From: Actinoplanes sandaracinus
GTDB lineage: Bacteria; Actinomycetota; Actinomycetes; Mycobacteriales; Micromonosporaceae
DNA: 64,000 nucleotides
Direction: 5' to 3'
NCBI RefSeq assembly: GCF_030009775.1
Contig: NZ_JASCTH010000002.1
Span: forward strand, 248,001-312,000
The translations under genes and the position numbers were made by a program. The notes under the pieces were generated by a model. It saw only the letters and a program-made list of their open reading frames with translations, was not told where the DNA came from and did not search any database. Shown here piece after piece: positions 10,221 to 19,141 of this stretch. Numbering within the stretch: position 1 is the stretch's first letter; the number at the start of each line of letters is the position of its first letter.

Positions 10221-11075
10221 TTACTTGAGCGCGCCCTCCATGATGCCGCGGACCAGCTGACGTCCGCCGACGAGCAGCAGGATGACCAGCGGAACGGTGG
10301 CGACGAAGGCACCGGCCAGCACCCGGCGATAGATCACATAGTTGCCGCTCGCCAGGTCGGAGAGGGCCACCATCGAGGTCGGGAAATCGGTGCCGTTCAG
10401 CGTGATCAGCGGCCACTGGAAGTCGTTCCAGGTGGCCACGAAGGTGAGCAGCCCGAGGACGGCTAGAGCGGGACGGATCGCCGGGACCACGACGGTCCAG
10501 TAGATCCGCAGCGTCAGCGCGCCGTCGATGCGGGCCGCCTCGACCAGCTCGTCGGGGATCGCGTGACCGATGAACTGCCGCATGTAGAAGACGCCGAACG
10601 CGCTGACCAGGCCGGGCGCGATGACCGCGAGGAGCGTTCCGTTCCAGCCGAGCTTGCCCATCAGGATGTAGAGGGCGACCACGCCGAGCTGGTTGGGCAC
10701 GGTCAGCGTCAGGATCACTACGAACATCAGGATGTTGTTGCCCTTGAAACGCAGCTTCGCGAAGGCGAACCCGGCCAGCGAGCAGAAGAACAATGTCGAC
10801 GCGGTGACCGCGAGCGCCACGATCAGGCTGTTGATCAATGACGCGGTGAAGTAGACGTCCTGCATGCCGAAGACTTCACGCAGGTTGGCCAGGAACTGGT
10901 CGCCGGGGACCACCGACGGCGGCGACTTCATCACCGCCTCGTCGGAGCTGGTGGCGATGACGAACATCCAGTAGACCGGGAACGCCGACACCAGCAGGAT
11001 CGCGGTCAGCCCGAGGTAGGACTTCCACGTTCCCGGAGTGTCCTGAGGCGCGCGGCTCAACAGGCGGGTGCTCAC
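10221..11075 (-). CDS. Sugar ABC transporter permease, MalG type
   Basis: Inner-membrane permease of a CUT1-family carbohydrate importer. 284 residues with six hydrophobic helices and the cytoplasmic EAA loop EAARIDGALTLRIYWTVVVP (about residues 190-210), which contacts the ATPase. The ATG overlaps the stop of the upstream MalF-type gene by 4 bp, so the two are translationally coupled. No ATPase gene lies in the operon, which is common in actinomycetes where a shared MsiK-type ATPase energises many importers. Substrate unknown. The stop is followed immediately by the 22-bp dyad array. Confidence 0.93.
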   Translation of the reverse strand: MSTRLLSRAPQDTPGTWKSYLGLTAILLVSAFPVYWMFVIATSSDEAVMKSPPSVVPGDQFLANLREVFGMQDVYFTASLINSLIVALAVTASTLFFCSLAGFAFAKLRFKGNNILMFVVILTLTVPNQLGVVALYILMGKLGWNGTLLAVIAPGLVSAFGVFYMRQFIGHAIPDELVEAARIDGALTLRIYWTVVVPAIRPALAVLGLLTFVATWNDFQWPLITLNGTDFPTSMVALSDLASGNYVIYRRVLAGAFVATVPLVILLLVGGRQLVRGIMEGALK

Positions 11076-12052
11076 TTTCCGCCTCCCAGGCGCCGGGTGG
11101 CGATCGCGTTCACCGCGGCCACAACCAGAATGATCAGGAACAGCGCCCAGCTCATCGCGGCGGCGTACCCGAGGTCGAGGTCGCGCCAGCCGACCTTATA
11201 GATGAGCTGCGCGATGGTGCGCCACTGGTGGTCGTAACCGCCGTTGGCGAGCGCCGGGTTCTCGTCGAAGAGCATCGGCTCGTTGAAGAGCTGCAGCCCG
11301 CCGATGGTGGAGAGGATGACGGTGAAGAGGACGACCGGCTGGATCATCGGCACGGTGATCTTCCACAGCTGGCGCCACGGGCCGGCGCCGTCGACCGCGG
11401 CGGCCTCATAGACGTCCTTCGGGATGGCCTGCATCGCCGACAGGTAGAGCAGCGCGTTGTAGCCGATCCACTTCCAGTTGACCATGACGGCGATGGCCAT
11501 CCAGCTGCTCCATGTGGAGGCGCGCCAGTCGAGCGGCTGTTCCTCGCCGAAACCGACGAGCGACAGGAACCAGTTGGCGAGGCCGTAGTCGCGGCTGAAG
11601 AAGACAGCGAAGACCAGGGTCGAGGCCGCGACGGGGGTGACGTACGGCAGCAGCACGCCGATCCGCCAGAAGGTGGCGCCGCGCAGCTTGCGGTTCAGCA
11701 GGTTCGCCAGCATCAGCGCGATGAGCAGCTGCGGAACGGTGGAGAGGATGAAGATGCCGAACGTGTTGAGCAGCGAGTCCCAGAAGTCGGAGTCGTCCAC
11801 CAGCTTGGTGAAGTTCTCCATGCCGGCCCAGCCGGTGAGCGTCGGGTCGTCGAGCCGCCAGTGGCGCAGTGACACCACCGCGTTGAAGATGAGAGGGAAC
11901 AGCCCGAAGATCGCGAACAGGATGAAGAACGGCGCGATCAGCAGGTAGGGCACGGTCTTGGTGTCGAAACGGTAGAGCCAGAACTTCGCGCCGTTCGGCG
12001 GCGCGGGCTTCGGCTCCTCGGTCCGCACCGCGCGAACGTCGGTGAGCGACAC
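11072..12052 (-). CDS. Sugar ABC transporter permease, MalF type
   Basis: Partner permease of the same CUT1 importer. 326 residues. A cytoplasmic N-terminus of about 30 residues precedes the first helix (YLLIAPFFILFAIFGLFPLIF), then five further helices with the EAA loop EAAAVDGAGPWRQLWKITVP (about residues 215-235). It lies 68 nt after the binding-protein gene and overlaps the MalG-type gene by 4 bp. Confidence 0.93.
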   Translation of the reverse strand: MSLTDVRAVRTEEPKPAPPNGAKFWLYRFDTKTVPYLLIAPFFILFAIFGLFPLIFNAVVSLRHWRLDDPTLTGWAGMENFTKLVDDSDFWDSLLNTFGIFILSTVPQLLIALMLANLLNRKLRGATFWRIGVLLPYVTPVAASTLVFAVFFSRDYGLANWFLSLVGFGEEQPLDWRASTWSSWMAIAVMVNWKWIGYNALLYLSAMQAIPKDVYEAAAVDGAGPWRQLWKITVPMIQPVVLFTVILSTIGGLQLFNEPMLFDENPALANGGYDHQWRTIAQLIYKVGWRDLDLGYAAAMSWALFLIILVVAAVNAIATRRLGGGK

Positions 12053-12120
12053 GACAAACTCCTCTTACGGGCCGGACGGCGGGGCGGCCGTGGCCACCCC
12101 GCCGTTGCGAAGGAAACGGA

Positions 12121-13407
12121 TCAGGACTTGGCGGCCTTCTCGGCTTCCTTGACCGCCTCGGCCCAGGCGTCAGCCGACTTGATGCCGCCCTGGCCGACCC
12201 GGTTGATCACGTTCTCCACGGCCACGCGGGTGGGGCCGTTCTTCTTGCCGAGATACTGCGGCTTCAGGTTCTCCGCGGTGGAGGCGAAGATCTGGCCGGT
12301 CGGCGCGTTGGTGAAGAACTCCTTCTTGTAGTCCAGCACCGCGGGGTCCTTGTAGAGCGCCGGCTGCGAGGGCAGGTTGCCGACCGTCTTGAAGACCTCG
12401 ATCTGCTGCTCCGGCTGGATCAGCCACTCGACGAACTTGTACGCCGCATCGACGTTCTTGCCCTGCTTGGGGATGGTCCACCAGGAGCCGCCCCAGTTGC
12501 CGCCGCCACCCGGGATCGTGGCGATGTCCCACTTGCCCGCCTGGTCCGGCGCGGTCTTCTGGATGTGGCCGAGCATCCACGCCGGGCAGGCGAGGACGGC
12601 GAACTGGTCCTTGGTGAAGCCCTGGTCCCAGTTCGGCTGGAAGCTGGCCAGGTTGGCGGAGATGCCGGCGTCGAGGGCCTTCGTGGCGATGTCGAACGCG
12701 ACCTTCGGGCCGCCGTCCATCTGGAGCTGCTCCTGCTCGTTGTAGAAGCCGACCGGCTGCTGCGAGAGGACCGGGTTGAACAGGTTCGTACCGGAGTCGA
12801 GGAACTTCTTGTTCGACTTCGAGGTGTAGGTCTTGCCGGTCTCCAGGAACGCGTCCCAGGTGGGCCACAGCTTGCTGACCGACTCACGGTCGGTGGGCAG
12901 GCCGGCCGCCTTGAACAGGTCGGTGCGGTAGCACATGGCCAGACCGCCGACGTCCGTGCCGAGGCCGATCTGCTGGCCGGAGGTGGACTTCGAGGCCTGC
13001 CACTTCCAGGGCAGGTACTTCGACTCGAGCGCGCCGGCGCCCTTGTCGGTCAGATTGACGAACTGGTCGGCCTGGCTGCGGAACTGGACGATGAAACCCT
13101 CGTCGACAGCCGAGATGTCCGGCGCGCCAGAGCCCGCGACCAGCTTCTTCTGCAGGTCCTCGTGCTGGGCGTTGTACTCGCCCGTGTTCAGCACGATCTT
13201 GACGTTGGGGTTGGCGGCCTCGTACTTGGCCTTCAGCTTGTCCAGGCCCATGTCACCCCAGAAGTTGACCTTCAGGGTGACCTGGCCGCCCTCGGCGGTG
13301 GTGTTGTTGTTGCCCTCCAGCGCCTGACCGCTACAACCCGTTATGGCCAACGCAGCGGCGAGGCCGGCGGCACCCACACGCAGGCCGCGACGTCCGAAAT
13401 GTTCCAT
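12121..13407 (-). CDS. Sugar-binding lipoprotein of the ABC importer
   Basis: Extracellular solute-binding protein, family 1. 428 residues. The N-terminus has basic residues, a hydrophobic core and the lipobox AITGC, with C25 as the lipidation site. The mature part shows family features such as DISAVDEGFIVQF and the C-terminal KFVEWLIQPEQQ. I placed the start at ATG 13405-13407 because GGAGGA sits 5 nt upstream; the ATG 30 nt earlier lacks a site and adds ten residues before the signal peptide. First gene of the transport operon, divergent from a LacI regulator, with a strong candidate promoter upstream. Which sugar it binds cannot be told from sequence alone. Confidence 0.92.
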   Translation of the reverse strand: MEHFGRRGLRVGAAGLAAALAITGCSGQALEGNNNTTAEGGQVTLKVNFWGDMGLDKLKAKYEAANPNVKIVLNTGEYNAQHEDLQKKLVAGSGAPDISAVDEGFIVQFRSQADQFVNLTDKGAGALESKYLPWKWQASKSTSGQQIGLGTDVGGLAMCYRTDLFKAAGLPTDRESVSKLWPTWDAFLETGKTYTSKSNKKFLDSGTNLFNPVLSQQPVGFYNEQEQLQMDGGPKVAFDIATKALDAGISANLASFQPNWDQGFTKDQFAVLACPAWMLGHIQKTAPDQAGKWDIATIPGGGGNWGGSWWTIPKQGKNVDAAYKFVEWLIQPEQQIEVFKTVGNLPSQPALYKDPAVLDYKKEFFTNAPTGQIFASTAENLKPQYLGKKNGPTRVAVENVINRVGQGGIKSADAWAEAVKEAEKAAKS

Positions 13408-13458
13408 GTCATTCCTCCGCAAGGAGATGCGCATCACTGAACCGGGTAAGTTCTGGGA

Positions 13459-13487
13459 ACCGTAAGCCGGGCTTTCATCCCTGTCAA
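13459..13487 (-). promoter_or_regulatory. Promoter of the sugar-transport operon
   Basis: TTGACA (complement of 13482-13487), 17-bp spacer, TACGGT (complement of 13459-13464). The -35 matches consensus exactly and the -10 fits the actinobacterial TANNNT pattern. A TGGGA half-site lies beside the -10. Confidence 0.7.
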
Positions 13488-13497
13488 TAGCGGGCTA

Positions 13498-13511
13498 CGG
13501 GCGCGCTCCCA
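13498..13511. promoter_or_regulatory. CebR-like operator candidate
   Basis: CGGGCGCGCTCCCA matches 12 of 14 positions of the palindrome TGGGAGCGCTCCCA bound by the LacI-family cellobiose regulator CebR in Streptomyces. It lies 10 bp upstream of the -35 of the transport promoter. Confidence 0.45.
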
Positions 13512-13555
13512 GTGTGTAGCAAGCCGGATTTTTCGGGCGTGAACAAATCGATGGG

Positions 13556-13584
13556 TTTACATCGCCTGCAGTGTGCCGTAACAC
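13556..13584 (+). promoter_or_regulatory. Candidate promoter of the LacI-family gene
   Basis: TTTACA (13556-13561), 17-bp spacer, TAACAC (13579-13584). Transcription would start near 13591, inside the palindrome at 13584-13597. Confidence 0.4.
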
Positions 13585-13597
13585 TTAACCGATCAAG
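13584..13597. promoter_or_regulatory. Palindrome with central CG, LacI-type operator candidate
   Basis: CTTAACCGATCAAG is an imperfect dyad centred on CG, the step into which LacI-family hinge helices insert. It overlaps the predicted start site of the regulator gene, so autoregulation is plausible. Confidence 0.4.
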
Positions 13598-13680
13598 CAG
13601 GGGACGGTTGTCGAGGGAGTCCGACGGCCCACCATCCGGCGCCCGATAAGCTCGGCATCAGTGGGGACAGAGGAGACTGA

Positions 13681-14694
13681 GTGAAGCGGCCCACGATCGC
13701 CGACATCGCACGGCGGGCGGGCGTGTCCAAAGGCGCCGTGTCATATGCGCTGAACGGCCAGCCAGGCGTCTCCGAGGCGACGCGCAAGCGGATCCTGTCG
13801 ATCGCCGAAGAGATCGGGTTCAACGCCAACAGCGCGGCCCGGGCGCTCTCCGGCGCTCGCGCACGCGCCGTCGGCCTCACGCTGTGCCGGCCCGCCAAAC
13901 TCCTCGGCATCGAGCCCTGGTTCATGGGACTGATCAGCGGTTTCGAAGCCGAGCTCGGCGCCCGGTCCTACGCTCTGACCCTCCAGGTGGTGGCCACTCC
14001 CGAAGAGGAGATCGAGGTCTACCGCCGGTGGTGGGGGGAACGCCGGATCGACGGCGTCATCGTCACCGACATCCGCAAGGACGACATCCGCATCCCCGTC
14101 CTGCAGCAGCTCCAGCTCCCGGCCGTGGTGATCGGCGGCCCCGGCGAGACCGGGTCGATCGCGCAGATCTGGTCCGACGACGCCGGCGCCATCACCGAAG
14201 CCGTCCGCTACCTGGTCGCCCTCGGCCACCACCGGATCGCCCGGGTCAGCGGCGTCTCCGACCTGCTGCACACCCAGAACCGGACGAAAGCCTTCGAGAC
14301 GGTCTGCGCGTCACTGGGGCTGGACCACGCGAGGACCATCCCGGCCGACTACACCGGCGAGGAGGGCAGCCGGGCCACCCGGCGGCTGCTGATCGGCGGC
14401 GACCGGCCCACCGCGATCATCTACGACAACGACGTGATGGCCGTCGCCGGCCTGGCCGTCGCCCAGGAGATGGGGCTCTCCGTCCCCGGCGACCTGTCGA
14501 TCGTGGCCTGGGACGACTCGCCCCTGTGCAGCCTGGTCCACCCACCGCTCACCGCACTCAGCCGGGACATCTCGGCGTACGGCGCACAGGCCGCGCTGGA
14601 GCTCCTCAACGCCATCGACGGCCGGAAAGTCGGCAACGTCGAGGCCGGGCGGGTTCACCTCACCCCGCGCGGCAGCACCGCCCCGCCGCGCTGA
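13681..14694 (+). CDS. LacI-family transcriptional regulator
   Basis: 337 residues from GTG 13681, with GGAGA about 6 nt upstream. Residues 1-50 form the LacI helix-turn-helix and hinge (TIADIARRAGVSKGAVSYAL, then N-G-Q-P-G-V-S). Residues about 60-330 form a periplasmic-binding-protein-like effector domain ending in the family pattern DLSIVAWDDSPLCSLVHPPLT. Divergent from the sugar importer, so it very probably represses that operon until the transported sugar or a derivative binds. Two candidate operators lie in the shared intergenic region. No catabolic enzyme gene is adjacent. Confidence 0.93.
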   Translation: MKRPTIADIARRAGVSKGAVSYALNGQPGVSEATRKRILSIAEEIGFNANSAARALSGARARAVGLTLCRPAKLLGIEPWFMGLISGFEAELGARSYALTLQVVATPEEEIEVYRRWWGERRIDGVIVTDIRKDDIRIPVLQQLQLPAVVIGGPGETGSIAQIWSDDAGAITEAVRYLVALGHHRIARVSGVSDLLHTQNRTKAFETVCASLGLDHARTIPADYTGEEGSRATRRLLIGGDRPTAIIYDNDVMAVAGLAVAQEMGLSVPGDLSIVAWDDSPLCSLVHPPLTALSRDISAYGAQAALELLNAIDGRKVGNVEAGRVHLTPRGSTAPPR

Positions 14695-14707
14695 CCTCAA
14701 CGGCCGT

Positions 14708-14743
14708 CTCAGCTTCGGTGGCTGCCTCAGCTTCGGTGGCTGT
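14708..14743. repeat. 18-bp tandem duplication across the stop codon of the second GGDEF-EAL gene
   Basis: CTCAGCTTCGGTGGCTG plus one base occurs twice in tandem (14708-14725 and 14726-14743). The stop (complement of 14727-14729) lies in the second copy, so the first supplies another stop in frame 18 nt downstream. Confidence 0.85.
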
Positions 14744-17198
14744 CGAGGTATGCCTCGACGCGTTCCGCCGGGCCCGGATGACCGAGAGCGAACCCCTGGC
14801 CGTACCGGCAACCGGCCTCGGTCGCGCGGGCGATGTCCTCCGGCGTCTCCAGGTTCTTGGCGACGATCTCCAGTCCCAGCCGGCGGCCGAGACTCACCAC
14901 CACCTGCATCACCGACGGGTCGGTCGCCAGTGACGGGCTGAGTTTCAGCATGTCCACCGGCAGCCGGCGCAGGTGCGACAGCGAGGTCTGCCCGGACCCG
15001 AAGTCGTCCAGAGCGGCGCGCACCCCCAGCTTGCGCAACCCGGCGAGAGCGGCCACGACAGCCGGCACGTCCTCGGCGATCCAGGTCTCGGCCACCTCGA
15101 CGACCAGGCGTTCCGGGGCCAGGCCGTGCCGGCTCAGGGTCGCCTGGACCCGCTCCGGGAAACGGGCGGTCAGCAGCTCACGCGGGCCCACGTTGACGGA
15201 GAGCCAGAACTCGTCGTTCAGCGACCAGGTGACCAGGTGGTGACAGGCCTCGTCGAGCACCCACTCGTCCAGCTCGGCGGTGATCCCCAGCGAGGCCGCG
15301 ATCGGCAGCAACTCCTCCGGCAGGATCGTGCCCAGCTCGGGATGCCGCCAGCGCAGCAGCGCCTCGACCCCGGCCGGGCGGCCGTCGCCCAGCCACGACA
15401 CCGGCTGAAAGACCAGGTCCAGTTCGCCGCGCCCGGCCGCGCCGAGAAGCTGCTGCTCCAGTTCCATCCGGCGGTGCAGCTGGATCTCGACATCCGGGTC
15501 GTACCACTCGACCCGGTCCCGCCCGAGTTGGCGGGCCCGCTGCCGGGCCAGGTCGGCGTGCCGCAGCACCTCGTCGGAGTCGGCGCCGCCGGCCAGCTCG
15601 GCCAGGCCCACGCTGGTGTGCAGGACGGCGGTGGTGCCGGGCAGCGCGTACGGCTCGCCCAGGGCGGTCACGATGCGGCTCGCCAGGGCGTACGCCGGAA
15701 CCGCCGAATCGGTGGTGAGCACCGCGAACTCGTCGCCGGCCAGCCGCGCGGCGACGTCCTCGGCGCCGATCAGGGCGCGCAGCCGCCGGGCGACCTCGAT
15801 CAGCACGGCGTCCCCGACCTCCCGCCCCCGGGTGTCGTTGATCTCGGCGAGCCCGTGCAGATCGATCACCAGCAGCGTGCCGTGCTGCCCGGCCCGGCGG
15901 CGCAGAGCGAGCAGATCCCGCATCAGGGCCCGGCGATTCGCCAGGCCGGTCAGCTGGTCCAGGTAGGACAGCCGGTGCAGGGTCCGCTCCAGATGACGGC
16001 GTTCACCCACATCGCGGACGTGTACGACAAGCGCCGCGACCTCGGGGACACCGCGCAGATCCGAGATGGTCGACTCGGTGTCCCGCCAGAGCCGCGCGCC
16101 GTCGCGGACCCGGGCGTTGACCAGCACCGGAGGGCCGTCATCGTGCTCACCGGCGAGCACCGACCCGATCACCGCCCGCGCGTCCGCCGCGTCGTCGGGG
16201 TGCAGCAGGTCGTGGAAGTCCCGGCCGATCACCTCCTGGTCGCGGAGCCCGAAGAGGCGGGCCGCCGCCGGCGACTGCCACTGGACCGTGAGCCGCTCGT
16301 CGAGCACCAGGGTGAGGTCGGTGGCACCGGCCACCAGAGAGCGGAAGTGCGCCTCGGCGACCCGCAGCCGGCCCGCGTAGCGGCGGATGTCGCGGACCAC
16401 GAGCAGTTCCCGGACGACCAGCACACTGACCATCACCAGACCGAAGACGATCGCCTCGGTCTCGAACTCGTCGACGGTGAGCAGGTGCCAGATCGCGGCG
16501 ATCACGCCCACCGCGGCCGGCACCGCCAGCAGCGGATAGCTCGCCAGGTACTGATCCGGGTGGCGGGGCGCCAGCGGCGGCAGTGGCAGATCACGGCGGG
16601 AACCGCCCATCGCCGAGGCGCTGAGGCCGGCCACCACGAGGAGCCCGGCGGCCGGCGACACCGGTCCGGACGCCCCGATCGCCAGAGTGCTCAGGCCCAG
16701 CATGACCAACACCGAACCGGCGCCACACCACAGGGCCCCCGGCGGACGGGGACGGGCGCGCAACACGATCACCGTGACGACGGCGATCCCGCCCGCCGCG
16801 ATCAGCAGCGCCGGCACCACCTCGGGACGGCTCGACGCCGCCGGGACCAGGTAGATCGCGAAGCCCAGGCTCACACCGAGGGCGGCCCCGTCGTACGCGC
16901 GCCGCAACCGCACCGCCCAGGTGCTCGCCGCCCCGGGCAGCAGCGACGTGCCGGCCACGAAACAGACGGCGGCCACGGCCAGGCCCGCGGTGAGCCAGCC
17001 GGCCCGGTCCTCCGGCGCCCACCACGGGACCAGACCGGTGATCGCCGTGACCAGGGCGCCCAGTCCGACGAATCCGGCGCCCCGGCAGGACACGAACGCG
17101 CCCTCGGCACGGTGGATCGCCAGAGCGGTACGGATCAGGACGGCACCCGCGCACAGGCCGGTGACGCCGATCGCCCACGCGAGCAGTACGGCGACCAT
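14727..17198 (-). CDS. Membrane PAS-GGDEF-EAL protein, second of three, degenerate
   Basis: 823 residues. About 270 N-terminal residues contain eight or so helices. A PAS domain follows (AHFRSLVAGATDLTLVLDE... through DFHDLLHPDD), then a GGDEF-family domain and an EAL domain (EALLRW at 612). The cyclase signature reads AGDEF (487-491), and the RxxD inhibitory site is absent (GAED). In EAL, the motif normally reading AEGVET is AKNLET, so the glutamate I believe is catalytic is lysine, and LKID reads LKLS. The DDFG, N and Q motifs remain. Reduced enzymatic activity, or use as a c-di-GMP sensor, is possible. Start chosen at ATG 17196-17198 behind GAGGAA; the upstream ATG would add 23 unlike residues. 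Confidence 0.88.
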   Translation of the reverse strand: MVAVLLAWAIGVTGLCAGAVLIRTALAIHRAEGAFVSCRGAGFVGLGALVTAITGLVPWWAPEDRAGWLTAGLAVAAVCFVAGTSLLPGAASTWAVRLRRAYDGAALGVSLGFAIYLVPAASSRPEVVPALLIAAGGIAVVTVIVLRARPRPPGALWCGAGSVLVMLGLSTLAIGASGPVSPAAGLLVVAGLSASAMGGSRRDLPLPPLAPRHPDQYLASYPLLAVPAAVGVIAAIWHLLTVDEFETEAIVFGLVMVSVLVVRELLVVRDIRRYAGRLRVAEAHFRSLVAGATDLTLVLDERLTVQWQSPAAARLFGLRDQEVIGRDFHDLLHPDDAADARAVIGSVLAGEHDDGPPVLVNARVRDGARLWRDTESTISDLRGVPEVAALVVHVRDVGERRHLERTLHRLSYLDQLTGLANRRALMRDLLALRRRAGQHGTLLVIDLHGLAEINDTRGREVGDAVLIEVARRLRALIGAEDVAARLAGDEFAVLTTDSAVPAYALASRIVTALGEPYALPGTTAVLHTSVGLAELAGGADSDEVLRHADLARQRARQLGRDRVEWYDPDVEIQLHRRMELEQQLLGAAGRGELDLVFQPVSWLGDGRPAGVEALLRWRHPELGTILPEELLPIAASLGITAELDEWVLDEACHHLVTWSLNDEFWLSVNVGPRELLTARFPERVQATLSRHGLAPERLVVEVAETWIAEDVPAVVAALAGLRKLGVRAALDDFGSGQTSLSHLRRLPVDMLKLSPSLATDPSVMQVVVSLGRRLGLEIVAKNLETPEDIARATEAGCRYGQGFALGHPGPAERVEAYLDSHRS

Positions 17199-17419
17199 CG
17201 ACGATTCCTCTGCTTTCTGACCCCGGAGCGACCCGGGATGCGGGGCGGGAGCAAGAGGGAAGTGCACCGGGTCAACGACGGTCCCCGGATCGGGTTACGG
17301 CACGGCGTGTCGCCGTCCCACCATCGGATCGTCGACCATCCAGCGATGACGGTCAACCCGGCGCCGGGTGCCCCGGGTCCGGCACGACCGATCGCCGCTC
17401 CGGGTGGAAGAATGGGTAC

Positions 17420-17800
17420 GTGAGCGATCATCCCGTCCTCCGTGTTCGCAAGTCCGGCGCCGTCCTGGTCGCCGCGTTGATCGGGCTCGTCGGCACGATC
17501 CCGATCGCCGGCTCCTCCTGGGCACGGACCCCGCTGCTGCTGATCCCGATCGCCGTCCTCGCCTGGACGTGGCGGGCCGGCACCGACGTCTACCCCGGCG
17601 AGCTGCGCGTCCGCGCCCTCATCGGCGGCAGCCGGGTGCCGTTCGGCCGGATCGCCGAGCTCGCCCCTGATGAGCGGGGCCGGGTCTCGGCCCTGCTCGA
17701 CAACGGCAACGTCATCCGCCTCACCGGTGTCACCCGGGACAACCTGCCCCTGGTGCTCCAGGCCAGCGGCCATCCGGTCGCCGCAGGCGACCATCAATGA
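17420..17800 (+). CDS. Small PH-domain membrane protein
   Basis: 126 residues from GTG 17420. Two hydrophobic helices (about residues 12-32 and 37-50) are followed by a bacterial PH-like fold, with YPGELRVRALIGGSRVPFGRI typical of the short PH-domain proteins of actinomycetes. Function unknown; such proteins sit in the membrane with the PH domain inside the cell. It is divergent from the PAS-GGDEF-EAL gene and 60 nt ahead of the sugar dehydrogenase gene. Confidence 0.78.
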   Translation: MSDHPVLRVRKSGAVLVAALIGLVGTIPIAGSSWARTPLLLIPIAVLAWTWRAGTDVYPGELRVRALIGGSRVPFGRIAELAPDERGRVSALLDNGNVIRLTGVTRDNLPLVLQASGHPVAAGDHQ

Positions 17801-17860
17801 GCCGGTTCTGTCAGACCGCACGGCTACCCTGGTCGGCATAGGACCGAAGGGGGTCGGGTC

Positions 17861-19093
17861 GTGCTGTTCCGCCGGGGCCGTGCTGTGCTGTTCCGCCGCG
17901 GCCGTGCCGTGCCATCCGGCCGCGCGGGGTTCTTCCGCCGCGGCCGTGCTCTGGCCGCCGGTTCCGTGGCCGTGCTGGCGCTGACCGCGGGGTGCAGCTT
18001 CGGCCCGCCCGGCCCGGACAAGGCCGGTTCCGCGCCCAACCTGCCCCGTCCGTCGGCCGCTCCGACCGCCGGTGGTGACGACGGCGAGCGCGGGATCGCG
18101 GTCACCGTGCTGGCGAAGAACCTCGAGGTGCCGTGGGGCATGGCCTTCCTGCCCGACGCCGGGGCGGTGGTCACCGAGCGCGACACCGCCCGCATCCTGA
18201 AGATCGGCCCCGAGTCGACCGCCGAGGGGCTCAAGGTCACCGAGTTGCGGCGGCTCGGCGAGGTGCGCGCCGGCGGCGACGGCGGCCTGCTCGGCATCGC
18301 CGTCTCGCCCGACTACAAGACCGACAGCACGCTCTACGTCTTCTACTCCACCGAGCAGGACAACCGGATCGGCAAGCTGGCCGGTGACGGCGATCTGGAG
18401 CCCGTCCTCACCGGCATCCCACGCTCGGCCGAACACAACGGCGGCGCTCTGGCCTTCGGCCCGGACGGCTTCCTCTACGCCGGCACCGGCGACGGCACGC
18501 CCGACGGCGGCCAGGCGCAGGACGCCAAGAGTCTGGGCGGCAAGATCCTGCGGATCACCACGGCCGGCAAGCCGGCTCCCGGCAATCCGGTCAAGACCTC
18601 CCCCGTCTGGTCCTCCGGTCACCGCAACGTGCAGGGCCTGACCTGGGACCAGACCAAGCGGATGTACGCGACCGATCGCGGCCAGCCACGTACCGCCGAA
18701 TTGAACGTGGTGGAGAAGGGCAAGAACTACGGCTGGCCGAAGGCCGACGGCTCCGGTGCCGGCGCCGGCGCCGCGTTCACCGATCCGCTGGTGTCCTGGC
18801 CGTCCGGCGTCTCCTCGTGCGCCGGGGTCGGCGCCCTGGAGACCCTGGTGGCCACCGCCTGCGTGCTGGGCCGGCGGTTGCAGCTTCTCAACGTCACCGC
18901 CGGGGGGACGGTCCTGGGCAGCCCTCAGGAGCTGCTGACCGACCAGTTCGGCCGGCTGCGCGCCATGGTTGCCGCCCCGGACGGCTCGTTCTGGGTGGGC
19001 ACCTCCAACCGGGAGGACGGCGGAACCTCCGCCCCCGATGACGACCGCGTCATCCGGCTGGTCTTCTCCGACGGCGGCGCCGGCCGGAGTTGA
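17861..19093 (+). CDS. PQQ-type sugar (glucose/sorbosone) dehydrogenase lipoprotein
   Basis: 410 residues. Secreted, probably lipid-anchored beta-propeller of the soluble glucose dehydrogenase/sorbosone dehydrogenase family. Motifs in order: VPWGMAFLPD, GGDGGLLGIAVSPDY, EHNGGALAFGPDGFLYAGTG, SGHRNVQGL and a late GVSSCAGVGALETLVAT. Lipobox LTAGC puts the modified cysteine at 45. The signal peptide is unusually long because FRRGRA is repeated three times before the hydrophobic core, and the coding DNA there is itself repeated. A GTG further in could be the true start. I kept 17861 because a GGGGG run lies about 7 nt upstream. Cofactor and substrate are family inferences. Confidence 0.85.
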   Translation: MLFRRGRAVLFRRGRAVPSGRAGFFRRGRALAAGSVAVLALTAGCSFGPPGPDKAGSAPNLPRPSAAPTAGGDDGERGIAVTVLAKNLEVPWGMAFLPDAGAVVTERDTARILKIGPESTAEGLKVTELRRLGEVRAGGDGGLLGIAVSPDYKTDSTLYVFYSTEQDNRIGKLAGDGDLEPVLTGIPRSAEHNGGALAFGPDGFLYAGTGDGTPDGGQAQDAKSLGGKILRITTAGKPAPGNPVKTSPVWSSGHRNVQGLTWDQTKRMYATDRGQPRTAELNVVEKGKNYGWPKADGSGAGAGAAFTDPLVSWPSGVSSCAGVGALETLVATACVLGRRLQLLNVTAGGTVLGSPQELLTDQFGRLRAMVAAPDGSFWVGTSNREDGGTSAPDDDRVIRLVFSDGGAGRS

Positions 19094-19141
19094 CGGCCAT
19101 GACTGTTTCATCCCGAGCCCGACCGGGCAGGTGAGGCCACG

